DNA of 64,000 nucleotides from Deuterostichococcus epilithicus (GCA_033439295.1 JAVTLE010000017.1:372001-436000); one strand, 5' to 3'. Positions 42,501 to 54,978 are shown, counted from the first letter of the stretch. Translations and numbers: made by a program. Notes: generated from the letters alone by a model not told the origin.

Positions 42501-45500
42501 CGCGCCGCCAGCGCCGACGCCGCCGCGTCGACCGTTGTGCCGATGCCGCTGAGCGGCGGCGTCGGCCCCCCCGCNGAGTCTGGCCGCGCGGCCGCGACGG
42601 CTGCGCCGGTCGTGCCCCCGGGGGCCGCCTCCGGGCAGCCGGTGATGTTGAGGGACAGCACCCCCAGTGCCTCCTCGCCGCGGGTGTGCACCCTGCGCAG
42701 GAGGGTTGAGGGTTCAGGGTTCAGGGTTTGAGATGCCGCGCATGATGTAAGTGCCGGCTGCCCAGCAGCGCACACAGCTGACGGCGTACACGGCCGCGGT
42801 CGCATCCCTCTAATTACATCGATGCGCTGCACTGAGTCACGGACTGCAGCTTGCCTCGTAGCCCGCGCTGCGGCTCCAGGCATTGGGTTAACGCTCACCC
42901 AGTGCCAGGACACGTCGAAGCTGGCTACGAGGCTTCTATGTTTCTCCGTACGGTGCTTCTGAGTTGTCCAGCGGGGTCTGGTCTGATCATGCCACGGGGT
43001 TCATGTGTGTGCAGGGGCCCCAGGGCAGCAGGCGGCGCACTCGGCACCGCCTGGACCCAGACAATTTGAGGCTCGCCTGGACGCCAGCTGCAGGAGCAGG
43101 AACTCTGCAGCAATGCCTCTTCGAAATGGGATTCTGGACTAACACAGCTTGTGTCGATTCGTATCGGGTTCTTCTGATCACCTGGACAGGAGCTGCAAGA
43201 GCAGGTACTCTGCCGCGAGGGCGTCGCCGCCGAGCGCGCCCGCCAGCAGGGCGAGCGCCGCAGCCCGCAGCGCCGGGACCTAGGGGTATGAGTCACAGGT
43301 TGGAGGTCAATGACTTTAACAAAACTGACTGAGGACCCCCACTACGGGCGGCCCCTACCGCAGGCATGCATCTCAGCCCGCTGTCATTTCATATCCCGAA
43401 CCGAGGTGGTGGATCGACCGCTGCCACAGCAGTAGACCCGCTGCCGGCGCGCGTCCAAAGCGGCGTCATTCGGCGCGGTGGACAGCAAAGTGCAGCGTAC
43501 AGGGCGGCACTGCTGCTCACAGCAGGCAGGAGTGAAGCAAATCACATCCCAGCAAGAATTGTGTGCAGAACTCGGTGTCTGCCTTTTGCGGGCGGGTTTA
43601 CCTGGGAGGGCTGCAGCACAGCAGCGCCTGCCGCTGCCGCCGGCAGCGCCGACGGCTGACGCGCCGCCAGGATCGCGTGCACTCGTGGCACCTGCATCAC
43701 GCATGTGATCGTTCATTGTGGTGCGGCAGCCACAGCATGGTTGAATGTGAAGGTTCTTTCTGCTTTCTGCGAGCAGCTGCACAGAGGATTGCATGACGCC
43801 ATTGTGGGCAGGGTCCGGCAGCCCAAGGATGCCCAGCCCTGGTCCCAGCTGGGGGCATGCCGTGCATTGGCAGTTACTTCCGTGAGGATGGGGCAGGAGT
43901 GCATCAGAAACAAGAAGAAAAAGGCAGTAGATGCAACAAGCCGCGCCTGACTGGTGAGCGGCCGGGCTGCCATTTCTTCGTCATACAGCTCAGACCGGCC
44001 GCCGCCGCCGAAGCCGTCGCCGCCGCCTTCTGCGCCGGGAGCCGCAGCCAGCTCCGGCGCCCGCGACAGAACGCCCACAAATTCGACGACCTCATTCAGC
44101 TTCAGGCTGTCCGCATCATCGTACACCTGCGAGCAGGCAGGCCCTGTTGCAGCAAGGAAGCAAACGCATCCACACAGATAATGGGGTGTGCATGAGCCTC
44201 GCCTTAGACCTGCGAGCAGACAGGTCCCGTCGCCATGGAGCAGCAGGGAAGCGGCTGCTCACAAGGTGATGGGGTGTGCACGTGCCTCGTGGCACCACTG
44301 TCAGCGAGCTGGGCTGCGGATGTCTTTGCAGCTGAAGGGTGCGTATGTGCCTTCAGACCAGGGCAGCTCGAACTCGGTCGAAAGCAGGGATAGCCTTGTT
44401 CCACTCACGAAGACCAGGCAGTCGCCGGAGCGCGGCGCCGGCACCGCCGAGCCCGCGCCCGCCGCCGCGCCGTCGGCCGCCGCATCGGAGCCTTGGCGTC
44501 CAACGGCTGCCGCTCCCGCATCGCCTGCGCCTCCTGCCGCGGCGGCGGCCCGCTGGTGCTTCCTGGCNGCGGCGCCGGGCGCCGGCGCCGGGCCCGCGCT
44601 CCGGCCTGCTCCGGGGTGGGTGCCCGATCCCGGGTGGGTTGCCCCGCTGCCGCAGCACGTGGCCATGTCCTCCGCCTCACTGTCCGGTTCCTCCCGCGCT
44701 CGCTTGCTGGTGTGGGCTGCGCACAACACAGCAACCCATCAAACAGACACTCGTGGTATTGTACCTGATCGGATGCCTGGGACGTGACACCGCGCGGGGG
44801 CATCATGCGCTCGTAAACCCTGATCCACGACGCCCTGCTGCCGCGCTCTGACCCTGCATGCCCCGCCCTGCGGGTGCTGCAGACGGCGCGCACAAGGTCC
44901 AGGCCGCCGCTGTTGGGTCTAGGAGCAGTGCCCCGGTTGAGTGGCCCGGCTACACTGTAAGCCATGCCGCCGCTGCTGGGTCTAGAAGCAGTGGCCCGGC
45001 TACAGCGGCCCGGCTACACCAGAACCCACCGGGCTCGCCGGGCGGCGGCGTGGCAGGGCGCAGCGCCGCAGAGTCCTGCTCTCCCGGATTCAAAGCCGCC
45101 ACCCAGGCTGCTTCGCCCGGTACAGCCGTGCAGTACAGCGGCTTGCGGTCCCACACCTGCAGCAGCAGGAATTTGCAGAGAGCTGGTAATGCCTGCCGAC
45201 GAGAACGAGTGCTGGAGGAGTGTATAGAAATGCCGCCACCGATTGCCGCTGGTCGCTGGGATGTGGGCGAAACTGAGCGTCAGCCCTGCAGTGCCGCCAA
45301 ATGCATCTGCACACGGTCGGGTGTGGCAGGTGCAAACGAGTCGTTGTGCCGTCTGTGTCAGCGGGGGAATGCACGGCCTTCGGCGCAAGTCTCGGAACCT
45401 CACCTTCATGTCGCCCTCCGAGAGCGGCTCCGCCAGTGCGGCGTCCGAAAACTTGGTGGTGGCCCAGCTGCCGTCGGGTCGCCGGTAGGCGCCCAGGTAG

Positions 45501-46145
45501 TACTCAGGGTCCAGGGTGTCCTGCACCTGTTGATTGCGTGATCGCACATCAGCATGAGGAGATGCAGTGGCGTGACGACGGCCCCGCAACCGGCTTGGCC
45601 GCCCAGCCTGCCATGAGACGCTGCGGCCGCGCCTTGCTGCCGGGGGGGGGGCGGGCAAGGNACACGAAGAGGATCTGTTGCTGATTTGCGCCATGCGAGA
45701 CACCTGCCAGGAGTGCACAGGGCAGACGCGGCAGTTCAAGGAGGGCTCACCATGCCCCTGTAGCGCACGAGGCCGCCCTGCGGGATGCTGTCGATTGTGT
45801 CCGCGTTCAGGTATGGCACCTGCGCAATGCATGTAGTACTTCAGTGCGCACCGCAGCCAGCAGCTCGCAAGTGACCCGGCCTCGAGTGCGTTCTGTCCCG
45901 GCCAACACGCAGTCAGCATATCAGATGCACCGTGGGTGAGCCGCAGTCGCAATGCAAGCTGCTCCTCAGAGAGGTTCCATCATTGGAGGCAGTTCACTGA
46001 TCGTGATCACCTGAGCCAGCAGTGCAGGGTCTGCAAAGGCAGCCTGGAAGGCTGAACGCACACCCCAGTCGCCAGGTTGGTTAGTGCCGCTTTGCTCGAA
46101 CGCCTGACGCACTGCGTCGAGCGGCCGTGTGATCAAATTTGCCAT
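39494..46145 (-). CDS. MCMBP: Mini-chromosome maintenance complex-binding protein (MCMBP / ETG1)
   Basis: Nuclear protein that binds MCM3-7 and helps unload MCM from chromatin after replication. Fourteen exons: 46145-46011, 45819-45751, 45526-45404, 45156-45030, 44716-44409, 44126-about 43970, 43691-43602, 43279-43182, 42692-42470, 41723-41571, 41298-41136, 40889-40786, 40190-40104, 39604-39494 (about 640 residues). Motifs in order: MANLITRPLDAVRQAFEQ, VPYLNADTIDSIP, VQDTLDPEYYLGAY, RKPLYCTAVPGEAAW, KRAREEPDSE, LKLNEVVEFVGVLSR, VPRVHAI, DALAAEYLLLQLLSR, LSLNITGCP, RDYRTNRLVGGALQLPPSS, LLLDET, VVDYDFEFYQLP, and LARLLALSHGEAALSAERW near the end. Phases agree everywhere except the end of exon 6, where I find no clean donor. 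An ambiguous N falls in exons 5 and 9. Many exon ends have echoes. Confidence 0.92.
40250..41105 (-). repeat. Echoes of MCMBP exons 11, 12 and 13
   Basis: Near 41035-41105 the minus strand reads VKESVGVTLPLTP beside the functional FKESIDITLPLAP (exon 11 end). Near 40670-40740 the plus strand repeats the exon 12 end and donor (CACCTG(A/G)TCGT(T/C)GAT). Near 40250-40315 it repeats the exon 13 start (GCCATGTG(A/C)TCCGTCAG(C/T)TTGCC). Confidence 0.8.
41830..41975 (-). repeat. Echo of MCMBP exon 10 start
   Basis: A minus-strand frame reads QLNARSTRLQRSCYVNRLLGG, against LNARSMRPRRDYRTNRLVGG in the functional exon about 240 bases downstream. The copy keeps reading frame longer than most echoes and still has a CAG-like acceptor context. 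Confidence 0.8.
42245..42335 (-). repeat. Echo of MCMBP exon 9 end
   Basis: GGAGACGGGTGCAGCGGTGGC on the plus strand parallels TGAGACGGGCAGAGCGGTGAC at the real exon end (42478-42500). Similarity continues through the GCCGCC(G/A)GCGCCGAC stretch. It is a donor-side copy. Confidence 0.8.
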
Positions 46146-46432
46146 CTTGGCGTTTGAATTTTGGCCAGCTGCTGCAGACCAGATCAGAGGCAACAACCGC
46201 TGCGTAGGTTGGCTCCCACTAGCTGTGCAATCTCAAATCAGTCATGCGGCTTTGAGGATGTTGTGAATCTGCTCTGCCCCCGAGCAAGCCATTTTGCGTG
46301 CATGGTCGCAGGGGAAACCTGCATGAGTGCACAGAGTCCCTTCTTGGACGACGCTGGTCAGCGGTCTTCCTTGACGTTGCTGTGTTGCGCGCAGCAATTG
46401 CGTGCGCGCAAGAAGACGAAGAAGACGTCAGG
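46146..46432. promoter_or_regulatory. Compact bidirectional promoter, MCMBP / NEK-like kinase
   Basis: Only 287 bases separate the two start codons, so the genes very likely share regulatory DNA. E2F controls the plant MCMBP homologue ETG1, but I could not point to a convincing E2F site here. Confidence 0.55.
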
Positions 46433-49400
46433 ATGGGATGCGCAGCAAGTCGACCGGCGGTTCTGGACGGGAGTGGTTTGCGCACAAAGGCGCTGCCGAC
46501 CAAGTCTCGCAAGGCGTCGCCTCGCAAGCGAGCCTTGGCATTCGACGGGAAGCAATGTGATAGGGTTCTGTCTGTCGGCCTGATTGGAACAAGTCGGGCT
46601 GACGGGACGTCACTGGACTTCGGCTCAGGCACCAGCCAATCGGTGCAATCCTTCACGATTGCCGCAGCAGGTGATGCTGCTTCAGTTTCCGGTTACAATT
46701 CTGCTGTGATTAAGCTCTTTCGTTGCGCTTTATGAATGGTTTGAGCGGGAATATGCATGCAGGAATGCGTCGCACCTCTGATGCGCCCGCAGAAAAACCA
46801 TATGCCAGTACTGCATCGCAAATCCGCTGTCCAGGCCGGTTGCCAGAAGATGAGCCCTTGCATTTGCAGGCGGCGGCCGGCCGTCTGCGGAGAGACTGGG
46901 CAGTGCCGGAGCAGCGACGGCGCCGCACGAGCTCAGCGGCGCCTTTTCCCTGGGCTCATCACTCGGATCTCTAGGGTCGTTGGGATCCAATGCCTCTTCC
47001 CTCTCCGCCACGGCCCGCAAGGGCATGTCGCAAAGCCTGCAAGCCGCCTCCACCGCGCCAGTCACTGTTCCGGACCCGGCAGTCGCCGTAGCGCCGACCA
47101 ATGCGGCAGCCAAGTCGGCCCCCGGCGGCGGCAGTGCACTGGCTGCGGTGGAAGCAGCGACGCCGCAATCTGTTGCGGCGCAGGCTCGGGCGTTCTTGCA
47201 GCAAGCGGCACAGAGCAGGCCGCAACGGCGCACGTCCACCAACCTGCTGGCCAGGATCTCGGAGGCCGGCAGTACATACGCCGCTGGAGAGTTGGCGATT
47301 TCTGCTGCCGCCGGCAAAGGTGCCTCGGCGCTGGTGGCTTCAGACTCGACCACTGCAGGGGATGCCGAACCACTGCAGACGCCAGGCCGAACGGCTGCTG
47401 AGCTGCCAGAAGGCTCAGCGCGCGGTGAGCAGGGCCCCCAGCCCGCAGAGCGGCCTGCGGCATCTGCAGGCGCAAGACAGGCGGATGCCTCCGCAGCTGC
47501 AGAGACTGACGCCAGTCCTGACAGCCCGCAGCCGTCAATTGAGGCAGCAGGAGCAGCGCCAGCAGAGCTAACACTCCTGGCGAGCTCGCTGCCGGAAGAC
47601 CAGAAATCCGATTCCGATGCGACTCATCATGACAAGCCTCGTCCGCCAGCGGCAGAAGCTTTGCTGGGGGCGCCGTCGCCGCAGGAGAAGCAAGACAACA
47701 CGGCAGCTGCGGGTGCAACCTTGGAGCGTACTGGCGCACTGGAACACAGCAGCCGGCATCTTGCAGCCACCGTTCAGTCAACATCAGCAAGCAGTGGGCT
47801 CAGGGCCCGTTCCCTGCTGTCGCGCCAGACCGGGAGCAGCGCGGCGACCGCGCTGGTATGGGACGAGGTGCGTGCCCAAGTTGCTGCTGCACCAGGAACC
47901 CTGTGAAGGGCCGTCAGAGCGAGCCGCCGTGAGCCGCACCGACCTCGTTGCAGCGGTACTCTTGTCTCGCCGCGTGCAACAAAAAGCAACGGTTGGGTGC
48001 AGACAGTTGGATGATGTCAAGACACACAGTTTTCGACACCCACCAGTCAGGCGCTGCAGGGTGGGAATGAGACGCCCAAGGACGATGATGCATTTTGGGC
48101 GAAGCTGGAGGCTGAGAGCGGGCGTGCCACCGGAGGCTCGAACGCGTCCGCCTCGGCTGCAGCATCATCGTCATCAGGGGTGCGCAGAGGGATGTTGTAT
48201 GACTGTGAGCCAAACCGGCAGCCGCTTGCAGCTTGGACGCAAAAACACACTTTGGGACTGATGCAGCCTAGGTGATGCCGCCTCGTGGGACCCTTTGCCA
48301 CATTTCGACTCTGCTGAGACGGACAACACGACACATGTACGACATGTTGAACTCTTCTAGCTCGCGCCGCTAACTCCCGCCCACGGCGCAGATGCCGCCG
48401 TCCATCAGTGAGTGGATGAAGAGCGTGCGCAGCCTCGCCGGCGGCGCCCTGGCGGCGCCTGCAGCAACCGGCAGCGACGCCGGGCAGCAGTCCATGCGCG
48501 ACCTCGGCAGTGTTGGCGGCTGGCAGGCGCTGGCAGCCCAGATCATGGACGAGGTGTGACTTGCATAAAATGTAGTGTCTGCTCAAAGCAGCAGCATGTC
48601 GCCAACTGCTTCCGCATGACTGTCCGCGTGTTTTGCTGCACTGGACGCTCTGCTGATATAGTTGTTGCCTCGGCTTGACACAAGGCTGAAGTGCTTGATT
48701 GGCGCTGCCTGTTTGAAGCTGGCGTCAAACCAGAGGATGATCTCCATGCCCTGCAATGCTGCTGCGCCATGATCCCTACAGGGGAGGCTGACGGTGCTTC
48801 ACGGTGAGGTGCACCCAAAAAGGGTGCCGTTAACATGCGCAGGTATCGGACGGCATTGGCTCCAGCGGCCTCTGCAGCGGCGACAACCCCTTCCCGCGCT
48901 CCAGCCCCTTGCCGCTGCAGACAATCGAGGCCCGCCCTGCGTGAGGCCTTGTATGTTGGAATCTGCCGCCCAGATGCGCATGGCTTCGAGCATGGCTCTA
49001 CAAAGTATTTGTGCCTGCAGCTCCCTGCCGCGTCAGCATAGGTACACAAATACGCCTGCACGTTGGAATATCCTATGCATCCACCCGTGCGCCATTAGTC
49101 TCTCGTGTTGGTCTGGATCCGCATGGCAGGGGCTGGCCTGCAAGAACAGGTTTGACACACGCAGGCCAGGAGGCAAGGCGTCTTGCACGCATCCAGCACT
49201 GGGCATATGCTGTGCTCTCATATCAGTGCAAATGCAAATGTGTGCAGGGGATACATTCACATTCAGTACGAGATAGGGGAGGAACTGGGAGAGGGCGCCT
49301 TCGGCAAGGCTTACAAAGCCGTCCGCCGGCGGGTGCGCTCAATATGGTTGTTGGCTCGTGTTGCAGTTATGCCCATGAGAATTCTGTCGACGGTGCGGGA

Positions 49401-52400
49401 TTGTCACTCGTCTTAAAGACAGGAGCTTCAGAGGAGATGCAACAGCCCTCATCACTCTGCATGGACTGATGCTTTTTCTGCCCAGCAATATGAATACATA
49501 CGGGATGCGCCGCAGGATGGCCAGGCGGTCGTGATGAAGACCATGACACGCGCAGTGCTGACCGACAAAGACAAGCTCGAGGTGTGATGCAGCTTGCTGC
49601 TTGCTGCTGAAGTGGTCTTCGCTGGAGAGGGTCTCGAACAGTCTACGACGCGAACCATCACCGCTTCAACCACATGTGCTCTACTAGTGTTTGGCAGTGG
49701 CGACATGCATCGTGTGGACCCCTGCATGCGCTCAAGCTGATCGTTTCTGGCAAGCAGCTGCCTCACGTTACCACCACTGGCAACTTTACAATCACCCTCG
49801 CACACGCCTGCCGACCCACCAAAAGTGTGCCTTCTTTGGGCCAAGGGGCCACCCCTTTCGGACCAAGCATTCGACATTACTTGATGTTGACCGTGTGACC
49901 GTGCCACCTTGCTTTTCTGGCTGCCAACAGGCCAAGAACGAGGTGCGGGTGCTGGCCGCAATGGACCACCCCAACATCGTGCAGTACTTCGAGTGCTACG
50001 TGGGCGCCAACGAGGGGCTGACCATCATCATGGAGCTCTGCGACGGCGGCGACCTGGACGGCCAGATCAGGCTAGTCTGTGGATAGTCATTTAGAGACTT
50101 TGGGAATTCGCGCATGGTTTTGGGCATCTCCCTTCCTCATCGTCATATAGCTGTGGCATGTCGGCACCGCCACGGCCTGATCAACCGTATAACGCTGCAG
50201 TCACAAGTGAGTAGGTCCATCCCACTCTGACCCTGAGCGCTCAAGGAGGGACAGACCGCGTCGTGATGGAGCTGTGCCACTACGGCGGCGATCTCGATGG
50301 CCTGTTTCGCAGGCGGCAGGCGGGCAAGCTCACGGAGGAGGACGACCTTATGCGCGCCTTCGTGCAGATCATGCTCGCGCTGCAGTACGTGCATAGCAAG
50401 GTGGGTGCTTTGGGGATCCTTGCAGTCTTTGGAGGACCATGGCAGGAATGTTCAGAGCCTGTGCCCAGCAAGGCGCACATGTTGCAGCGCCGATCGCAAT
50501 GATTCTACCCACTCCCCGTGCCCAGCTGTCGTGGACGACCCTTTTCGCTTGGCAGACATGAGGACGCCGCCCGCTGACGGCTTTTGCTGGCACACGTGGG
50601 CGACTGTGGCTACCTGCCGCACTGCTGAGCCAAACGGCCTGCGGTGTGCCGTCGCAAGCACTGGAACCGATGCGGTCACACCAGGCAGCGATTGCGAGGG
50701 CACGATATCAGGTGACTATGCTGCCGTCCCTAGCGCGCAGGGCGTCGTGCACCGGGACCTGAAGACCAGCAACATCTTCTGCTGCGAGCCGGCCACCTTG
50801 AAGCTCGGCGACTTCGGCATCGCCAAGGAGCTGACGGATGCGGGGGCCCAGGCGCACACTATGGTCGGCACGCCCTACTACATGTCGCCCGAGCTGCTGC
50901 AGGCGCGTCTTGGAGTGTTCCGAAGCCTCACAGAAACCCTTCGAAATCATTCTGAATTCCATTCGAATGTAAGCAAGTGCGCACAGGCGCACACTGTGGT
51001 GACAACTGCTTGCCGGAGCCAGTTGTTGTCGCCCGAGCTGCTGAGAGTGGAGTTTATGCCATCTGATGTTGTGTGACCCCAGACCCAGTGTTGAGACCCG
51101 GGTGCACAAATGCTCGAGCCCTGTCGCTGCGCCGCACCGTGCAGTGCTGTTAGTGCGTTGCACCACGACGGACTGCGGAGCCTCCCATTAGGGGCTGCGA
51201 TCTTGCCAATATACGAGACTCTGTGCACTCCCTTGCGGTCGGTGTCGGTTAAAACCTTCGGCGTCGTCGCGGCATGTCCCACAGCTGACCCCGCCATTCG
51301 AGTCTTTGGAAGGTTCGCCACCAGCCCTCGTGCCCTGGCACAGGGCAAGGCGTACAATGCAAAGGCAGACGTCTGGGCTGCGGGCTGCATCCTGCACGAG
51401 ATGGCGTCGCTGCGCAAGACCTTTGAGGCAGCCAACCTGGCGTTCATGTACTCTCGCATCATGGAGTGCGCCTCCGCAACATCCTGTGTGCTGTGTGAAT
51501 GCGTCCACCCGGAGGGCCATCTATCACACCCATCTTGTCTGACGCATTCAGGCACTCCCCCCATCCTGCAGTGCACCCCTGATTGTGCATTGCCTGAGCA
51601 TTCGATCGACCTTCAGTGGCGTCGTCCTGCATGCCGTCAAGGTTGCTTGCCTGCCCATCAGATGTCGTGGCGCTCCAAGGAAATGCCCGAGAGGGAGTGC
51701 TACCCGTTTGTGTGTGCATGGCTGCGGTGCCGCAGCGGTGGGCGCAGCCTCTTGCTGCCAAGTGAGCCATGTTGCTGACGTCCGGCAGAGGCCGGTACAC
51801 CCCCATACCGGCGACCTATTCGCCCGAGGCGCACGAGCTCGTGGCGGCGCTGCTGCAGAAGGACCCGCGGGACCGGCCGGCGGCGTCGGCGGTGCTTCAG
51901 ATGCCATACGTGCGGCACCACCTGCAGGCGCGTGGCATTCCCGCAGCTGCGGCAAGGAATGCACTCTGCCTAGCTTCTTGTCAGAGGCGCTGTCGTTCAC
52001 CTGCATGTGCCTGGTCGGCTGGTGAGCTGTGGACAAAAGAATGGAGGCGTGCGTGTTCTCCGTTGCTGTTTCGTTGTTGTCAGCAGCTAAGTCTTGCTGT
52101 CGAGCGCAGGCTTACAGCGCGCACATGCGGCAGAATGCGAGGAAACGCCGAGTTTCCATCAGGCGCTGCCTGGCCGGCCACCTGGATCAGCAAGAGGTGG
52201 ACCTAAGAATCACTCCTGCGAGGCCGCGGATCAACATTGCCATGTCAGGATTGCCATTCGCGATTGGTCGCACTACTGTGCTGCGGCTGCGCTTGCTTCC
52301 TTGGATCAACTTTTTGTGACCGAGGAATTTCCGTCATCCCGATGGTTCACTCGTGCCGCTGCACACTTAGGCAGCTGGGCAGGCCACAGCAACCGCTTTG

Positions 52401-54483
52401 GAGCACAGTCAATGTGATGAGATGATCACAACAAATCTTGTACGCTGCGCAGGCAGCCGAATGGGCCGCAGCTGCAGCAGCGGATGCACCGCCGGTCGTC
52501 AGCACAGCCAAGGAGTCGGTGGCTGACCAGGCCTTCTTCGGAGGCAGCTCAGGATCCGCCAGCTCAAGCAGCAAAACCTCATCCGGTAATGATGCATTAC
52601 TAGTACTGTAATGCGCTGGCAGCCGCTGTGAGCACAGATCTTGTATGACAGACCTGGCAGGAGCAGTCATGGAAGTGCTGCAAGATGTGGCTTGCTGTAC
52701 GGGCACCAGCAGATTATTAAGAGGCAATTTACTGCGCAACAACCGTCTAAGATACCAGGTGGCCGCATAGCTGTCCCCTGACTCCTGGCCGGTCTCATGT
52801 CGAGACATGTCCGCGCCCACTGGTTTGCTGACAGTGCACCTAAATTCCCTTACGTGCAGGAAGCAGCGGCAGCTTCTGGGAGAGCGGCGGCACAGGCAAG
52901 GCAACAGGAAGCAGGACGGGCCGCACACTGGACGACCTTGCAACGGAGAGGTGATGCGCCGTAAACTTGGGCATTCTCTTCTGCTGCTTCAGCTGCAAGT
53001 ATTGCCGTCAGCATTGGGCAGCTCGAGGTCTCGTTCTGTGGCCCGGCTGCTGCCGCCGCCATCACGTGTGCGTGAAGCGCGCGGTTGCCTGCATCTCAGT
53101 CTGCGACCTCGAGTGCATTTCTGCATGCATCTAAATTCATCGCCTCCCTCGAGCCTGAGAGTAGATGGAAGCAACGCCAATATGGCGAATGGGGCGCGGC
53201 CTCATCAGTCGACAGATCAACACATTTTCGGTCACCAGCACGCTGTTTCCCCATGGACATTGTACGCGCAGATGCAGTCGGGTATGAAGGTGCGCATGGA
53301 GTCAGACCGAGGGGCGTCTGGGTTGGCCCTACGATGTGGCCCATTTGAGTCTTGAGCACCAGTGCTGGTCATGCCATCCCCGCATTCCCTCTTTGCACAC
53401 AGGTACGTGCGGATGGCAGCTGGAGATGACGGCGTGCCTAGAGGCGGTCGTAATGCGCGAAAGGGGCAGCGGCCATTTTGACTCAGTCGGTTTGTCTAAT
53501 GTAAGAAGCGTTTGCATCAGGTAGATGCGGACGCAGTCGGAGATGAAGGCGCGGCTAGATGCTAATTGGGGAGCGCAGAAGTGGCAGCGGCCCTGTTTGA
53601 CACAGCTTTCTTTTCACACGTCAGCACCGTGATCGGCTGAATTGTTCCACTAGGTTTATGCGGACGCAGTCGGAGATGAAGGCGCGGCTGGATGCGGACT
53701 GGAAAGCGCGGAAGGGGCAGCGGGAGGCGGCACAGGCGGACGCGCTGGCCAAGCTGCGGGAATTCCGGGAATCAATACGCATGCAGCACAGCTTGCCAGA
53801 GCCAGCACCAGAGGCACGATTTGACTCTCATGTGTTGTGCTTTGGCAGACCTGATTAGGACGCAGCTGACCAGTAGGCTGCAAGCTCGGGAGGGTGGTGA
53901 GGGTGACAATGCTTACTGTTCTGGCTTTCCTGAAAGGTACGTGCGGGTTTTTATTGCGGGTTTCTAGGTCTGCTGCCTCCTATGCTAGCACCGTTACCGG
54001 CAACATGCCGCATCACGGAGCCCCATCCCCGACTTGATGTAATTGCCCACCCCAGCGTCAGGTTTCTTTACGTGCGGATTCTCTATAATACATACGACTA
54101 TGCAGCGCAGAACGCAGCACCGGATTCGATCTACTTTCTAAGAGATCCCTCCTGTGGGTGTGCTGCAGGCCATGTCGGCATCACAGCGTGCCGCCAAATC
54201 AGAGGCGGCCATGCAGCCAGAGGTTCCTTCACTTACAGCAGTGCCCGTAGCACAGCAGTCACTGAAGAAGGGGCCTGCTTGTGAAGACGAAGCAGCCCCA
54301 ACAGCGCACACCAGTGCAAGCCCAGGCGGGCCTGCAGGCGAGGCGCTGCCAACAGCAGCCAGCAGGAGTAGTGCGATGGCAAAGCCGCCGCGGAAGAGCC
54401 GCCTCTCAGTGACAGAGTCGATTCAGCAGGGCAGCCAGAGGTTTGCAGTGAGCCTTCCACGTGCACAGCGGCGCTGCAGGTGA
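46433..54483 (+). CDS. NIMA-related (NEK-like) Ser/Thr protein kinase with N-terminal acylation-type motif
   Basis: Seventeen exons, all phases consistent, about 1,086 residues: 46433-46670, 46870-47867, 48051-48179, 48392-48553, 48843-48940, 49248-49332, 49486-49581, 49931-50070, 50313-50400, 50741-50902, 51344-51465, 51789-51927, 52110-52196, 52453-52585, 52860-52950, 53654-53831, 54169-54483. The protein opens MGCAAS, the classic myristoylation-plus-palmitoylation start. About 540 residues of Ala/Ser/Glu-rich sequence follow. The kinase domain covers about residues 548-820: Gly-rich loop GEGAFG, lysine in VVMK (about 588), EVRVLAAMDHPNIVQY, HRDLKTSN (Asp about 684), DFG (about 702), MVGTPYYMSPE, ADVWAAGC, and DPRDRP. 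All catalytic residues are present. A coiled-coil-like, Ala/Arg/Gln-rich tail follows (QSEMKARLDADW, ALAKLREFRESIR). Introns after 50070, 50902 and 51927 use GC donors. NEKs usually carry the kinase at the N-terminus, so the long leader is odd. Confidence 0.87.
50225..51060 (+). repeat. Echoes of NEK-like exons 8 and 10
   Basis: Bases 50240-50312 translate to VVMELCHYGGDLDGLF, a copy of IIMELCDGGDLDGQI at the end of exon 8. It ends exactly at the acceptor of exon 9. Bases 50985-51050 repeat the exon 10 end (GCGCACACT(G/A)TGGT..TCGCCCGAGCTGCTG) downstream of its donor. Confidence 0.85.
53265..53740 (+). repeat. Four tandem units before NEK-like exon 16
   Basis: Units start near 53266, 53407, 53525 and 53658 (offsets about 141, 118 and 133 bp). 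They carry versions of TGCGGACGCAGTCGGAGATGAAGG. The third unit is nearly identical to the functional fourth over about 35 bases and is preceded by TCAGGTAG, so it could act as an alternative acceptor. Confidence 0.9.
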
Positions 54484-54978
54484 CATCGCTTGAGGTGGCA
54501 CCGCCGGCAGCCAAGTGCACAGCTCGGCCGCCTGCAACATATTCGGTTGAGGCAGCTGCCATGTGCTCAAAGACATAGGTGCAGCATGCTGGAGCTACCA
54601 GACTGCAAATTAGGCAGCGTCAGATAGAGGTCAAGACATGTGCTCGTAGAGCGACCTTCGAGGTCATTGGTTTGATGGAATTTTGTCATGGAAAAGGTGA
54701 TTTTAGCATGGAAAAGGTCGATCTCGAAAGGCAACTTCCCCAATACAGAGTTCGTCAGGTGACTTGAAGGCCGGTGATGACCACTATTTCATTTTGTCAC
54801 TTGGGCTGCTTCCAAACGCACGCCCACTCCTGTCCACGAAGCCGGCCAGCCGACCATTGCATATTCCGCCGTGCTCAGGCCCTGACGTCTGGCCCTGAAG
54901 TCCACAGTTGCAAAGTGCTGCTGTCACATTCAGTTCTGCAACTTGCAAGAGAGGGACCGCCTCAGCCTTTATTCGAAC
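54484..54978. other. Intergenic region, NEK-like kinase to F-box/ART gene
   Basis: Presumed 3' UTR of the kinase and promoter of the next gene. The bases after the kinase stop (TGCAG|GTGACA) could also be a donor leading to a further exon, but I found none. Confidence 0.35.

Noticed and set aside
46980-47906. 308-codon frame read as a separate gene
   Set aside because: It has no ATG at its head and joins in phase upstream to the MGC exon and downstream to the kinase exons, so it is exon 2 of the NEK-like gene.
50225-50312. VVMELCHYGGDLDGLF segment as a second kinase exon
   Set aside because: It duplicates the end of exon 8 and would break the kinase fold. The exon 8 end joins exon 9 in phase through a GC donor, so this is an echo.
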